A stretch of DNA of 64,000 nt from positions 6,394,501 through 6,458,500 of the forward strand of contig CP114490.1 in assembly GCA_027186245.1 (NCBI GenBank), read 5' to 3'. This document shows, piece by piece, positions 1 to 10,639 of the stretch (positions are counted from its first letter, which is position 1; every line of letters begins with the position of its first letter). The DNA is from Coriaria nepalensis (taxonomy: Eukaryota > Streptophyta > Magnoliopsida > Cucurbitales > Coriariaceae). The notes beneath the pieces are model-generated. The model saw nothing but the letters and a program-made list of their open reading frames with translations, made no database searches and was not told where the DNA came from. The translations under genes were made by a program, and so were the position numbers.

Positions 1-11
1 ATGATTTACTC

Positions 12-332
12 GTGGGTCATGAAAGCTACCTCCGGCGATTAGATACGAATACCGTTTCCATGGTGGCGACAACGAACTTTGCAGCAAAAGAGTCTTCTTC
101 TGCTGGGTACAGTAATAGAGGCTTTGCCTTTCATAGTGGTCCATCAAAGAATTTAATGAGCTTCTCTAAACAATCAACCCACTCACATAATACATCTTGG
201 CCCCTTCACCAACACTCAGGTGGTCTTACTTCTAAGCCCAATATAACCCAAGCCTATAATGGAAACAATGCTTGCTCAAGTGGATACAGGGGTCCCTATC
301 AAATATGCTGTGAAATGGGCCACTCAGCCTAA
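12..332 (+). pseudogene. copia A gag C-terminal part
   Basis: This open stretch is Ser/Asn-rich and ends in a decayed CCHC zinc knuckle (the segment YQICCEMGHSA, where the family shows C-x2-C-x4-H-x4-C). The first Cys has become Tyr. In living elements this part of gag binds the genomic RNA inside the virus-like particle. It starts within the window, so only the C-terminal end of gag is seen. The following protease is in another frame, so the original single polyprotein is broken here. Confidence 0.6.
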
Positions 333-394
333 ATATGCCCAAATTTCTCTCATTCAAATTGTTGTAAATTATGCTTCTGCCTCCTCTAATTCAA

Positions 395-543
395 AGGAAA
401 AATGGCTCGCTGACTCTAAGGCATCTCATAACATTATTGGTTCTTTATCCAACCTCAATATTCACATTGAATATGATGGTTCTGATGCATTAATTCATAG
501 AGATGGTTTAGGTTTGCCGGTCTACCACATTGAGTCTTTATAA
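395..543 (+). pseudogene. copia A aspartic protease remnant
   Basis: The translated segment begins KWLADSKASHNIIG, which matches the copia protease active-site neighbourhood, normally W-x-x-D-S/T-G-A-S/T-x-H. The catalytic D-S-G triad reads DSK here, so the active-site Gly is lost. The next residues (SNLNIHIEYDGSDAL) fit the domain. A stop at 541-543 ends the frame; the homologous continuation follows in other frames. Confidence 0.7.
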
Positions 544-569
544 GTTCAAACTCCTACTCGCACTTTTTA

Positions 570-851
570 TTGCATAATACTCTTTATGTTGCTCACATTA
601 AGGGAAAAAAAAACTTACTCTTTGTATATCATTTTACAAAAGAAAATAATATACTTGTTGAATTTTATATTTACTATTTTTTTGTGAAGGATCAAAGCAT
701 GAGGGTGACACTTTTACCAGCATCATTAGAGTCAATTTCATCGGCCAAGGTTGCAAATGTTCATGAACGCACATCAGGTAATGGGTGGCACCAACATTTA
801 GGACATCTATCACATCACATTGTAACCCATCTAGTTAACTCATTTAATTAA
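570..851 (+). pseudogene. copia A GAG-pre-integrase segment
   Basis: The frame shows the linker LHNTLYVAHIKGKKNLL, typical of the end of copia protease, then a VTLLPA-type turn, and then WHQHLGHLSHHIV. The last motif is the His-rich GAG-pre-integrase box (W-H-x-R-L-G-H) at the N-terminus of integrase. A stop at 849-851 ends it. Confidence 0.75.
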
Positions 852-879
852 CCAACTTCTCCAAACATAGTCTCAATTA

Positions 880-1996
880 TATACTTCTTGCTCCTTAAAA
901 TAAAGCACATCGGCAATTTTTCAAACATATTGGTATCACTAGTTCCTCTTCGCTTGAACTAATTTATACAAATGTTTGGGCGTCCGCTCCGACAATTGCC
1001 TTGACAGTTTTAAATATTATTTCATTTTTGTGGATCACTTTACGAAACATATATGACTTTTTCCTATGACTCATAAATCCAATGGAAGCCGAATATATCT
1101 CAAATTTCATCATCTAGTTGAAAAATAGTTTAACTGACCCATCAAAAGTTTTTATTCAGATAATTGGGGAGAATATATTGCTCTCAAAGTTATCTCATTC
1201 TTCATAGAATAAGCCATTATACCACAACTCACATAGTTCACAACAAAATGGGGTTTTAGAGTGCCATCATCATTATCTTGTGGAAACCGGTCTTATCCTT
1301 CTTGGTTATGCCTCCTTACCTTCTCCCTACTGGCCTTATGCTTTTAAGACCGCCACTTACCCGATAAACCGTATGCCCACACCTCTTTAAAAAAATAATT
1401 CACCTTTTAAGATTTTGTTTAGTACTTGACCCAATTACCATAAATTATACCAATTTGGTTGTTTATATCTTCTTCTCACCAAGCCCTCCAATTCCAATAA
1501 ACTCCAGCCCAAATCCACTCTATCCATCTTTTTGGGCTACTCTCAGGCCCAGAATCCTTATATCTATAAAGCCCTCTCCACTGATCCCATATTCATCTCA
1601 CATCACGTGTTCTTTCACAAAGCTATTTTTCTATTTTCTTCCTCCTCAAACATGGTCTCACCTTCAGCTCCTTCTTCAAACCCAAATCTAGCTTCTCTCG
1701 CCCTAACCCATGTTGAAATTCTGATGTTGTCTGCCACCCTAGTGCCATTACTATCGTTTGCCATTCCCATGCTTGAGATGTTGTCTACCACCCGTGCGCC
1801 CTCACAACCGCCTACTATTGCGCCAATGATGTCGGAGTCGCCCTCATAATCATGTTCCTTAGGTAACTCTTCTTCCCTTGCTTCACTTCCTTTAGTTATC
1901 CTCAATTCCACCCTAAATGTTTCTTCCCTTGCTTTACTTCCTTTAGTTGTCCCCAATTCGACCCTAAATTTTGTTATCCTAATTATATTGCATCAC
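880..1996 (+). pseudogene. copia A integrase core and C-terminal region
   Basis: Fragments of the integrase core occur in alternating frames: a decayed DVWG-type first-Asp region near 975-1000, the second-Asp region near 1150-1180, and a SQQNGVLE motif with the catalytic Glu near 1233-1260. Then come LVETGLILL, YASLPSPYWPYAF, and the GKxP-like region. A Ser/Pro-rich spacer follows, containing LGYSQAQNPYIYK (1520-1575). Several stops and frame changes make it non-functional. The frame runs to the target site at 1997-2001 and resumes after the solo LTR. Confidence 0.8.
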
Positions 1997-2001
1997 CAAC
2001 T
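1997..2001. repeat. Target-site duplication CAACT, left copy
   Basis: These five bases directly precede the LTR start TGTAACGCCC. They are repeated exactly at 3622-3626 after the LTR end, as expected for integrase-mediated insertion of an LTR element. Confidence 0.85.
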
Positions 2002-3621
2002 TGTAACGCCCACCCTACTAGCTATTTAATTTATCAAATACTTTTTTAGGGAAACATATACAGCTAGTAGGTGTATTGCTTTTTCTTTTTCTTATATATA
2101 AAAATTTTGTTTCTTAAAATTAACTTTACTTCCAAAAGGGGTTTGAATGATATACATAATAATTTGAAAATACTGCAGAAGTCTTTGTCATAGAAAAGTA
2201 ATCCCAAAACTTTTTAAATACTTTATTCTTTATTTGAATATACATATACGTACATATACATAAGAAGTGCCAATTTTTCAAACTCATTGCTTACAGAAGT
2301 CGGGTCTCATATGTACAATCTCACGGACTACTTGCCTCCATTCACCTGTTCCTTAGCTTACCACCTTACCTTTGTAATTTTCTACAACACAGAGTAGACA
2401 TCTATGAGCTAGAAGCTCAGTAAGGATAGTGTCCTACTCACATCACTATTCTTTTTATGATTATCATGAGTTAGTGCTTTTATGACCTATATCTAACATG
2501 CATAAATTCCTATCATTTATGACATATATCTAACGTGCACAAATTCCTATCATTCTACATACTTGGGCCCTGAGGATGCTACCACCGGTATGTCAACTGA
2601 TATTTAATCAGCGGTCCGCTTATGACCATTGCAACAATCCACTTATGACCTTTTCTTTAATATCATTTAGGGTCATTTCTAATCGACAAACGATACTTTT
2701 TTTGACCCAGCAGCACCTCACTTTAATATTATGCATGCTTATGCTTCTTATTTATTTTAGCATAACATTAACTTTTGGAAATATGAACATATCCACTTAA
2801 TGTTTAAAGTTTGTACTCTCCTCAAACCATCCTACTATATTATGTTCATTCTAGTTATAATCTTTATTTCTAACATGATGATCATAGTATTTCACTTCTA
2901 CTTCGCATGCTATAATTATAATCCTAACGCAGACATAACCAAGTCATCATTTAATAATTAATATTATCCTCAATTAATATAATTATAATTATAATAATAA
3001 ACAAACAATAACCGGGTGTTGCACTGAGACTATACTTACAAAAAGTTAGTTGACCGGAGATCTTGACTTTCCTCTTTCTCTCTTTCCTTCCCTTTCTTTC
3101 CTTTCTCTCCTTTTTCCTTTTCTTTCCTTTCTCTCCTTTCCTCTCTTTCTTTCCTTTCCCTCTCTTTCCCTTCTTCTCTCCCTCACTCTCTCACGTTTTC
3201 CTTTTGATTTGTTCAACATCAACTCTCAAGCAGTCTATTTATAGACAAAAGATGAGCTAAATTGTTGACACCTTAGCCACTTATGTGTCTACTTGCATGA
3301 AATTAAATCAACATGCATGTTTCCTTTAATGGCATGTGTGAATGCATAACCATGCATTAAGCCACCTCATAGCATCTATTGATATTTTTACCGTGGCTTT
3401 ATGCCACATATTTATTTGTTTTGATTAATTAAGTTTAAGCCCTCTCAAATCTTAAAGATTCTTAAAAAGATCCATTTAACTAATTTTAATTATAAGAAAA
3501 GTCCCCTTATATTTATATTCTCTCATTTATGTATAAGTGAGAATTTAAAAGTTTCTAATAAGCCCATTTTAAATATATTTTCCTATTACTATGCCTGGTT
3601 TAGAAATATTGGGGAATTACA
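2002..3621 (+). mobile_element. Solo LTR (1620 bp), probably Ty3/gypsy
   Basis: The element begins TGTAACGCCC and ends GGGGAATTACA, an inverted terminal pair typical of plant gypsy LTRs (TG...CA). A perfect 5-bp duplication CAACT flanks it. No gag-pol sequence is present inside. A long pyrimidine tract (about 3063-3190) precedes a TATA-like box CTATTTATAG (3235-3244), which fits a U3 promoter with R-U5 of about 370 bp. The copia reading frame resumes exactly after the right duplication. The simplest origin is recombination between the two LTRs of a full element. Confidence 0.85.
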
Positions 3622-3626
3622 CAACT
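3622..3626. repeat. Target-site duplication CAACT, right copy
   Basis: Exact copy of 1997-2001. Downstream the copia A frame continues with the pre-reverse-transcriptase linker (TTYAMNNHKPK, about 3641-3673), which aligns with the linker of copia B (near 40155-40185, minus strand). Confidence 0.85.
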
Positions 3627-4670
3627 CACTCATCATCACATGACTACCTATGCCATGAATAACCACAAGCCTAAATAGCTCTACCTCGTCACTCGACACC
3701 CACTCCTTCAAACTCTCAAATGCACGTGTGTAAGTCAGGCAATTTGAGATCCTCAATGGCATGATGCCATGTCCCAAGAATTAATTGCATCAATGAAACA
3801 TGAAACTTGAGTTCTCGTACCTAACCCGGAGGATAAAAAAATCATAGGATAATGGGTTTTGCGGTTCAAGAGACACTTTGATGGTAGTATCGACCGATTT
3901 ACAGATCGGTCAATGGCCAAGGGTTTTACCTAATGACTAAGCCTAGAATATTCTGAAACCTTTAGTCCAGTTGTAAAGCCTACAACCATTTGTCTTGTTT
4001 TGTATATTGCCTTGCATGATTGGCCACTCCGTCAAACGGATGTCAACAATGTGTTCCTTCATGGTGACTTAGTCGAAGATGTTATATAACTCACCCATTG
4101 GGTTTTCAGGATCCATCTAAGCCTGATGATATATGTCAACTGCACAAGATCATTTACGGTCTTAAACCAGACCCTCGTGCCTAGTACTCCATTCTAAAAC
4201 ATGCCTTGACATCATTTGGCTTCATTAATTCGACCTCTAACTCTTCACTAATTGTGTACAATGCTGATTTATTTTCTTATATCTTAGTATATGTTGATGA
4301 TCTGATTTTGACTGGGCAATGATACTCGTTTCATTCAATCTATCATTCATAAGTTGGGGCTCCGATCCTCCTTGAAGGATCTTGGTTCTCCAAATTTCTT
4401 TTTAGGCATAGAGGTGATTCCCACAAACACTAGTCTTTTTCTTTTCTCAACATAAGTACATTAGAGACCTCTTATCTCATCATAATCATATAAATGCTAC
4501 TAAGGATGTCACAATGCTATTATCAACCTCTGTCTCTCTCTCCCTTGATGATGGAATAGCCTCCGTTGATAGCACGTAATATAGAAGAATTATTGGAGCC
4601 CTACAATACTTATCTTTTACGAGACAAGACATTTCCTTTGTAATGAATAAATTGTCTCAATTCATGCCCA
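3627..4670 (+). pseudogene. copia A reverse transcriptase
   Basis: In order there are a WVLRFKRHFDGSIDRF segment (about 3850-3900), an AKGFT turn, a decayed [13 protein letters not shown] region (about 4036-4067), a GFQDPS-like box and the catalytic LVYVDDLILTG motif (about 4286-4318). The YVDD Asp pair is intact. A KDLGSPNFFLGIEV motif follows near 4378-4418. Stops and single-base shifts occur throughout, so no functional enzyme can be made. In living elements this domain copies the genomic RNA into cDNA. Confidence 0.85.
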
Positions 4671-5190
4671 AACCAGTTAGACGCTCTCAAATGGAGTCAC
4701 GGTCTTCATCTCAAATAGCAAACTACTCCCACTCTTATTGCATATTCGAATGTCGACTGGCTTGGCAACCTGAATGATTGCAACTCGACATCTGCCTATG
4801 TCATGTTTCTCGGCTCTAACCTGAATGCTGACGATCGCCCATTCTTCTACCAAAGTAGAATACCGAGCACTAACCATGTCAGCATCTTAGACCACTTAGC
4901 TGCACAATCTCCTTCAAGAGCTCAGTTTTACCCTCAAGACTTGTCCTATGCTGCTCTGTGACAACTTGGGAGCTACTCATTTTAGCTAAAATCCCATTCA
5001 TCATTCTCGTATGAAGCATATCCAAATCGACATTCACTTGGTTAGTGATCTTATCCAAAAGGGACTTTTACATGTTCATCATGTACACACGAATGACCAA
5101 CTTGCTGATTTATTAACTAAACCGTCGTCTCGTCAATGAACCGAATCTCTACTTACCAAGATTGGTCTTATTGATGAAAGCTCAATCTTG
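4671..5190 (+). pseudogene. copia A RNase H domain
   Basis: Fragments of the copia RNase H follow the reverse transcriptase, including a DWLGN/DRPS-like region (4750-4850) and the C-terminal HTNDQLADLLTKP motif (about 5088-5126). That motif marks the end of copia pol. Frames alternate and stops occur. The polypurine tract lies directly downstream. Confidence 0.75.
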
Positions 5191-5196
5191 CGGGGG
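5191..5196 (+). promoter_or_regulatory. Polypurine tract of copia A
   Basis: The purine run CGGGGG lies directly before TGTATTAAG and just after the end of pol. This is the expected plus-strand primer site next to the 3' LTR. Confidence 0.6.
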
Positions 5197-5415
5197 TGTA
5201 TTAAGCATGATTCTCTCTTACTCAAATCAGTCAATCAAGTGTACCTCAGAAATAATATGAAAGTTGTCTTCGTACATATACATAAATAATTCTTTAGCTA
5301 CTTGCATGAATTTCATTCATCGTAAAATTGTACCTTTCCATATATGCATTACTCTATTGTATATATGTATGAAGACAACTTACAGTAATAATATGCTCCA
5401 TTTTATATTTCTTCA
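5197..5415 (+). repeat. Start of 3' LTR of copia A (right end estimated)
   Basis: The LTR starts TGTATTAAGC directly after the purine tract. The right end at TTCTTCA (5415) is chosen only because it ends in CA; no 5' LTR is in the window for comparison. A short inverted-repeat element appears to be nested inside (5260-5386). Confidence 0.5.
5251..5395. mobile_element. Tiny MITE-like inverted repeat with 9-bp direct repeats
   Basis: Arms 5261-5280 and 5362-5381 are inverted copies that match at 19 of 20 bases. The 9-bp word AATAATATG occurs on both sides (5251-5259 and 5387-5395). A 9-bp duplication is typical of Mutator-like elements. The right arm is separated from its direct repeat by five extra bases, so the exact ends are uncertain. 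Confidence 0.45.
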
Positions 5416-5639
5416 ACCTTTTTATACGGCATATTATTAAAAAGAATCAAGGATTACAATCTAAAATGAGGTATCCCACTCTTATTATTCTAAACATACA
5501 ACTTCACAAAGACCGGAAGATCAACCTCAGAAATATAATAAGTAAGTTATAAAAGCATCCGCAACGCTATTAGACTCTCTGAAGACATGACTAATCTAAA
5601 TATTAGAAGACATGAACCGAAATTGAATTGTTTGCTAAA

Positions 5640-5910
5640 ATTCCTTAAATCTCCAATATAGGCAATCATTCTAAATAGTTATGACAAAAGATTTCAAATC
5701 ACTCTCAATCACCAAAGGATGGTATCCCACATGCAAAGCAAATTGAATACCATAGAACAAAGAACAAATCTCGGTATGGAAGCTATTATCACAATTTAAA
5801 TTTCTGACAAAAGCTCCCAAAAAGCCACCTTGAGCATTTATAATCACCCCACCACTTGAGGAAATCCCTATGCTCCTTTTGAATGAGCCATCCATATTTA
5901 ACTTGAACCA
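5640..5910 (-). pseudogene. LINE C-terminal RNase H domain
   Basis: The frame reads MDGSFKRSIGISSSGGVI, with FVRNLNCDNSFHTEICSLFYG and LVIESDLKSFV after it. This is the plant RVT_3/RNase H pattern. The first catalytic Asp (MDGS), the Glu (HTEI) and the third acidic residue (ESD) are all recognisable. A stop follows SFVITI near 5671. Confidence 0.85.
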
Positions 5911-6109
5911 ACCAGCAGCATGAACTCTCTAAACACATAATACCTCTCTCATGCTTAGCCGACCTAATCTAACAACCAAGATCCTGTAAAATTCCAATCT
6001 CATTCGATCTACAAGAGGTTCCTAAGAAATAGGAAGAATCCAGTTCCCAGATCCAAGAAAGAACCCTTTAGCACTTTATGGTTCAAATGGATTCCCTTAT
6101 GCACCGCAT

Positions 6110-6599
6110 TATTCCTTCAAACCCAAGGCTCCCAACTTATCAACATAGGAATACTATGAGCAACCGTGTGCATGTGAGAATATGAATGAAAAACTGACCA
6201 CCAAAGAGCAAAGCGGTCCCATTAGGCTGTAAGACGTTAGACACCCTAAAAACTGCATGAAAAAACTGTTAAACTCTAGAAGCCACCTAACTATAGATGA
6301 ATAAATGATTGACACTTTTCTCTTCTCTATTGGTGCAACAACAATAAGCAGATGAAGTTGGACCCCTATTTTCCTCATGTTAAAATCGACAGCTATCGTA
6401 TTTTGCTACAATCTCCACGCAAAGACTTTCATCCTCTCAAGACAGTGGACAAACCAGAGAATTTTATACACTTTATTCAACATAGTTGCCCTAGCAAGAG
6501 CATGACAAGTAGACTTAATAGAAAACTTGCCATTCTTACTCGGCATCTAAACCAAACGATCATCAGTAAAGAAGGGAGTTGAGCAGTGATTGTGTCTAC
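6110..6599 (-). pseudogene. LINE RT zinc-binding (zf-RVT) region, badly decayed
   Basis: The segment between the IGDG motif and the RNase H is translatable only in fragments (for example 6154-6378, -). It occupies the place of the RT zinc-binding domain of plant LINEs. I do not see a complete Cys/His set. Confidence 0.5.
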
Positions 6600-7061
6600 C
6601 TATTGTACCTCTATATCCATGTCCATGCACTCCATATCATGTAGAGCCTCATGGACCATGGACGATGTAGTATCAATAGATAAGTTCCAAGCCAAAATAC
6701 CATCACCCCACTTTTATACTGCCAAAAAGAAACATTAGCACCATCGCCAATTTTCGACAAACTAAACCTGATGAACAAGGGTATCACATGTATCATTTCA
6801 TCCACGCTTTAGAGGCAGAAAATGAGGCTTTCCACTTAGAGAGAGGTGACCAGAAACATACTTCTGATGCAGGAAGGTACACCAAAGTGATTGCCCAGCA
6901 GTAAGACGCCAGAGCTTCTTCAATAGAAAGGCAACCTTCATGTTTTCAAACCTCCTAATATTCAAACCACCAGCCTCCTTGCTACTACAAATCCTTGCCC
7001 AAGATATGTAACGCCGCCTCCTAATATCATCAATAAAATCCCAAAAAAATCTAACCATCAT
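6600..7061 (-). pseudogene. LINE RT thumb and linker region
   Basis: It overlaps the RT frame by four bases and begins MVRFFWDFIDDIRRRRYISW, followed by ICSSKEAGGLNIRRFENMKVAFL. The FFW...W...C..K..GGLGIR pattern is the conserved region after the plant LINE RT core. A further stretch (6611-6805) contains KIGDGANVSFWQ, the IGDG-x-x-x-x-FW motif that precedes the zinc-binding domain. Confidence 0.8.
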
Positions 7062-7690
7062 CCTTCAATCTCATGCAATACAGACACTGGAACAAGAGAG
7101 GAGGCTAAGAGGTGGAAGAGAATAGAGGTTAAGACATGCTTAATAAGAACCAGTTTTCCTGCTTGTGAGAGCAACTTCGTTTTCAGGCCATCATTATGCC
7201 TTTGAATATTCAAAATCAGGCCACCATAAGTCGCCTTCTTCACATGGCCAAAAGAGATTAGAACACCTAAATAAACAAAAGGGAAAGATCCTTGAGCAAA
7301 CAACGTGGTTTGTCTGAGCATATTAACCCTAGTCGCAACACATTTAGGATGCGTATATAATTCATTATTTGCCAAACTTATTTTATGCCCTGAAGCTCGT
7401 TCATAAGTATTTAAAACCTCCATCAGACCACGAATACTTTGTAAACTAACATTACAGAAAATCAATGTATGATGCATCCGTAAATAAAAGGTAGCTAATA
7501 ATAGGGCAGCCTTGCTTTGAAATATAAGGCTAAATTTTCCCATCCAATACAGCTTTGAATAAGCTCTGACTCAATAGCGCCTCAGTCAAGATAAATAGCA
7601 GTGGAGATAACGGATCACCCTGCCTCAAACCTATAGAGCCTTCAAACCGACCGTTGTACACCCCCTGAAATACCACTGAAACCGACCTTT
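7058..7690 (-). pseudogene. LINE reverse transcriptase fragment
   Basis: The minus strand shows GLRQGDPLSPLLFILTEALL (about 7570-7635), the classic non-LTR RT motif. A continuous 161-residue stretch at 7058-7543 follows, with PFVYLGVLISFG and LLSQAGKLVLIKHVLTSI. The catalytic FADD box should lie near 7465-7490 but reads FYLRMHHTLIFC, so both catalytic Asp residues are gone. The enzyme would be dead even apart from the truncation. Confidence 0.88.
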
Positions 7691-7700
7691 ATAAATATAG

Positions 7701-8904
7701 ATACTTTTATTCATCCAAATTTTCCTTTTTTTTTTTTATTGATATTATTTTTAAATTTCATCACGAAAATTCTGTATAATATATATATTGTTAAGATTTT
7801 ACACCATGAATCCAAATTAATTAGTTCGATGTCTTTAGGCGTTTAACGATCAAATTATAAGTAAATGCTTTGCTATTTGTAAAATCAAGAATGACACAAA
7901 CCTAACTCGATTAAAGTGAGTAGGGTAATCATAAATAAGAGGATTTTATATGAGGCAATGAGAGGGTGAGACAAGAGAATGGATGTGCATTGGGCAGATA
8001 GCTCGAGTTTGAATGATTTTATAGCCAACCCAAATATGATTGGTTTTTGAAATTTTCGCCCATAATCAATCTAAATATCTTAGAAATCCAGTCAAATTTT
8101 CAAGTTAGATTAAATATAAATCTGCAAATGATCAATTTTTTATTAAAAAAAAAGTATAATTATTTAATAAATAAATAAAATCCATAAGAAGCTCACTAAT
8201 ATTTAAGAAATATAGGAGAGGAAATCTAGAAAGAGACCAACGAATAAGGTATCAGAAATAATGCAGGATTAAAATACAATGATGCATGCTTTTGAATTCC
8301 AACCTCTTCCTCTTACCAGTGTTGGCTCCTCTATGAGTAAAGAAATCATGTGAAATACAAATTAAAGTAAATTAATTAAATAAAAAATTTACAAAAAGTT
8401 TTCTTCATTATGGATAAAAATGTTTCCATTTTCCATTTCTTTTTATAATTATTCAAATACTTTTTTATAATTGCTTCCATTTTCCATTTTGCATTTTGCA
8501 TTAACTATTCAACTAATGTTTCACTACATCGTGTAATTTGATATGCTAGTTAAGGTTTCACATTTAGCATTAAGTTCGACATGAGCTTATTAGAAAAAAT
8601 TTTGATTTCATAAAATATGAGAAATCCCTAAATTCACGACAAGAATCTTAATTTCAACTAACACGAGAAAATCCCTAAAAATCACTAATATGCAGAATAA
8701 AAATCGTAAATGAACCTTAGTAATGGACAGAGTGCCAGAAATTAACCGTGATTGATTCGGGCAAAAAGAAGTCTAACTCCTCGAAGACATTTTGTAGGGG
8801 GAGAACAGAAAAGAGAGAATGAAGAGAAAAAAAAAATAGGCAAGTTTAAATTAAAACAAAGAAAAGAAATGGTAAGTCTTAAGAAAAAACATCTGGCATA
8901 AGTT
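7701..8904. other. AT-rich intergenic stretch, no gene seen
   Basis: Homopolymer-rich, strongly AT-biased DNA. No coding homology, RNA gene or clear transposon terminus was recognised. Confidence 0.5.
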
Positions 8905-8985
8905 TTAGTGAGTCTAGTGGCCTGGTTGGTTAAAGGGTTATGCAATTAATATGTCTTGGCAATTTCGAATTTATTAGTATGTTTT
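8905..8985 (+). repeat. tRNA-derived SINE-like head
   Basis: TGGCCTGGTTGGTTAAAGG (8919-8937) resembles a pol III A box. About 25 bases later, CAATTTCGAATTT resembles a decayed B box (GGTTCGANNCC). The spacing fits a tRNA-related SINE head. It lacks the stems of a real tRNA. Confidence 0.4.
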
Positions 8986-10480
8986 GTATATGAAGAATAA
9001 AGTATGAAATGCTAAGAAAGAAAACATAAAAAAAGTGTATAATAAGAGTGACTATGTTAATCAAGTAATTTTATAAATTATTATTATATATATAAATATA
9101 TAATATTTATTTTATTTAGTTGGGTTTGGTCGATTTTCTTTAAATTTATTTTTTAGCCAAATTCTTTGAATTTGGTAGACTAAACCCATAAGTCACCCAA
9201 TATATATTAAACTAGTGAGTTTCGAGTGATTCGATTTTGACGGGTAGAATTGGGTGGCCAATTTTATACACATGCTTATATAAGATAATACAAGAGTGAA
9301 ATCCAACCGTCATAGTACCATCTTGCATTTTAAATCGGTTGGATTAAAATGGGCCAATTCCAATTTTGGGTTTCATAATTTATTTAGGCCATCAAATAAA
9401 ATAATATATATATATTATCTTGGAACTTTTATAGGTCATAAATAAATTTTTTATCTCCATCCTTACATCTAATTAATATTCTCGTACTTGATAAATATTT
9501 CCTTGAGCTTTCGAAAAAAGATTGAACTCCAATATTGTACTACGTAATCTTTTATAAGCTGTTTTGATCGACTTATTTCAACTCCATTCTTTCTTTTCAT
9601 TGAATCAAAATGATATTTTAGTCCTTACAAATTTGATCTTGTTGCCCATATATATAAGTGTGATGTACACTTTTTATCAAAGCCAACAAATTTTCTCTCG
9701 TTGGAATTTTTTTTACTTTTGCAAAAATAAATTGATATAATCGCATAAAATAAACCTAGAGATGTGAAGGGTTACATAATATCAGAAAAATACTAAGATG
9801 GATAATCGTTATAAGAGGAACAAAAGAAAGGGCTCAAAAGCTAATATCTTCAAATGAGTACTATATCTATAACTTTTTGGAACAAATTGAAAATTTAATG
9901 CATACAATGACTAATCAAATGCTAACCATGCAATTGAAAAGTCAATCAAGTCCAAATAAAAGCTTTTTAATTAAGAAAATAGATAAACAAAAATCTTATC
10001 AATTTTTTGGATGCTCTAATTCTTACAATTTATACGAGCCACACAAATGTACTTATCAGGATCAACTTGTAATACCACTTTCTATAAGCTTGCATGTCCT
10101 TGTTGGAAATCACATATAGAAGATATCCATTTTTTGTCTCTAGGAACTCGAACAATGCTTATTGAGTAGGATTCTCAATCACACACAAGCCGTATAACTT
10201 TGGTTCATTTTATTTTCATTTTTATTTACTAATAGAAACTTCGAAATTCTATGCTTATTATTGTTTCAAGGTTTGATACTATAGCTCGATTCTTATCCAA
10301 CAACATTGTGGTCGTGGCAGTAAGCAATGATGTAGTTAGTAATCATCGAAGGAATTTTGTTTTTTGGTTTTTATTTTTGTTTTTGATTTCACAAATGAAG
10401 TAACTTTTCCGCATGCCTTCGTAATGGGGGATAAACTTCTGGGAAGCGATAGCACTTACTATGTTTTAAAAATCTTATAG
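8986..10480. other. AT-rich intergenic stretch with one unrecognised short ORF
   Basis: Mostly non-coding. An 80-codon open frame at 9877-10119 (+) is rich in Lys, Gln and Asn and starts MEQIENLMHTMTNQML. I do not recognise it, and its composition does not argue strongly for coding. Confidence 0.4.
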
Positions 10481-10630
10481 AATAATACGTTTTCTAAAAC
10501 ATTTGAATCTTATTATAAATTATAGAGATATAAAATAAATTTGAAGTATATATGGTAAATTTAGGGAAAAAAATGTATTATCTATCTATAATTTATAATA
10601 AGATTCAAATGTTTTAGAAAACGTATTATT
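10481..10630. repeat. Hairpin with 45-bp perfect arms
   Basis: Bases 10481-10525 and 10586-10630 are perfect inverted copies, separated by a 60-base AT-rich loop. No matching target duplication is visible just outside. It may be a small foldback MITE or a hairpin RNA locus. Confidence 0.8.
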
Positions 10631-10639
10631 CCATCAATA

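Larger units (their letters stand above)
1..5415 (+). mobile_element. Ty1/copia retrotransposon A, left part missing, nested
   Basis: The remains follow the copia order: gag zinc-knuckle region, protease, GAG-pre-integrase, integrase, reverse transcriptase, RNase H, polypurine tract and start of a 3' LTR. The 5' LTR and most of gag lie left of the window. Coding is broken by many stops and shifts. A 1.6-kb solo LTR (2002-3621) interrupts it between integrase and reverse transcriptase. The protease and GAG-pre-integrase segments resemble those of copia B on the opposite strand, so A and B are probably related families. The right end near 5415 is an estimate from a CA dinucleotide. It is non-autonomous as it stands. 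Confidence 0.88.
5600..7700 (-). mobile_element. 5'-truncated LINE (L1-type, plant, with RNase H)
   Basis: On the minus strand the order is reverse transcriptase, RT zinc-binding domain, RNase H, as in plant L1-clade LINEs that carry a C-terminal RNase H. The endonuclease and the start of the reverse transcriptase are absent; homology begins near 7690. Such 5' truncation is usual for target-primed reverse transcription. No clear poly(A) tail or target duplication is visible at the 3' end near 5.4-5.6 kb. Confidence 0.85.

Noticed and set aside
2002..3024. Shorter LTR ending at CCGGGTGTTGCA (3013-3024)
   Set aside because: CGGGTGTTGCA looks like an LTR end, but the 5-bp duplication CAACT and the resumption of the copia frame fix the right end at 3621.
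3050..3260. Overlapping Phe/Ser/Leu-rich open frames
   Set aside because: They are translations of a pyrimidine tract inside the solo LTR.
8919..8972. tRNA gene
   Set aside because: A- and B-box-like words are present, but no acceptor or anticodon stems; a SINE head fits better.
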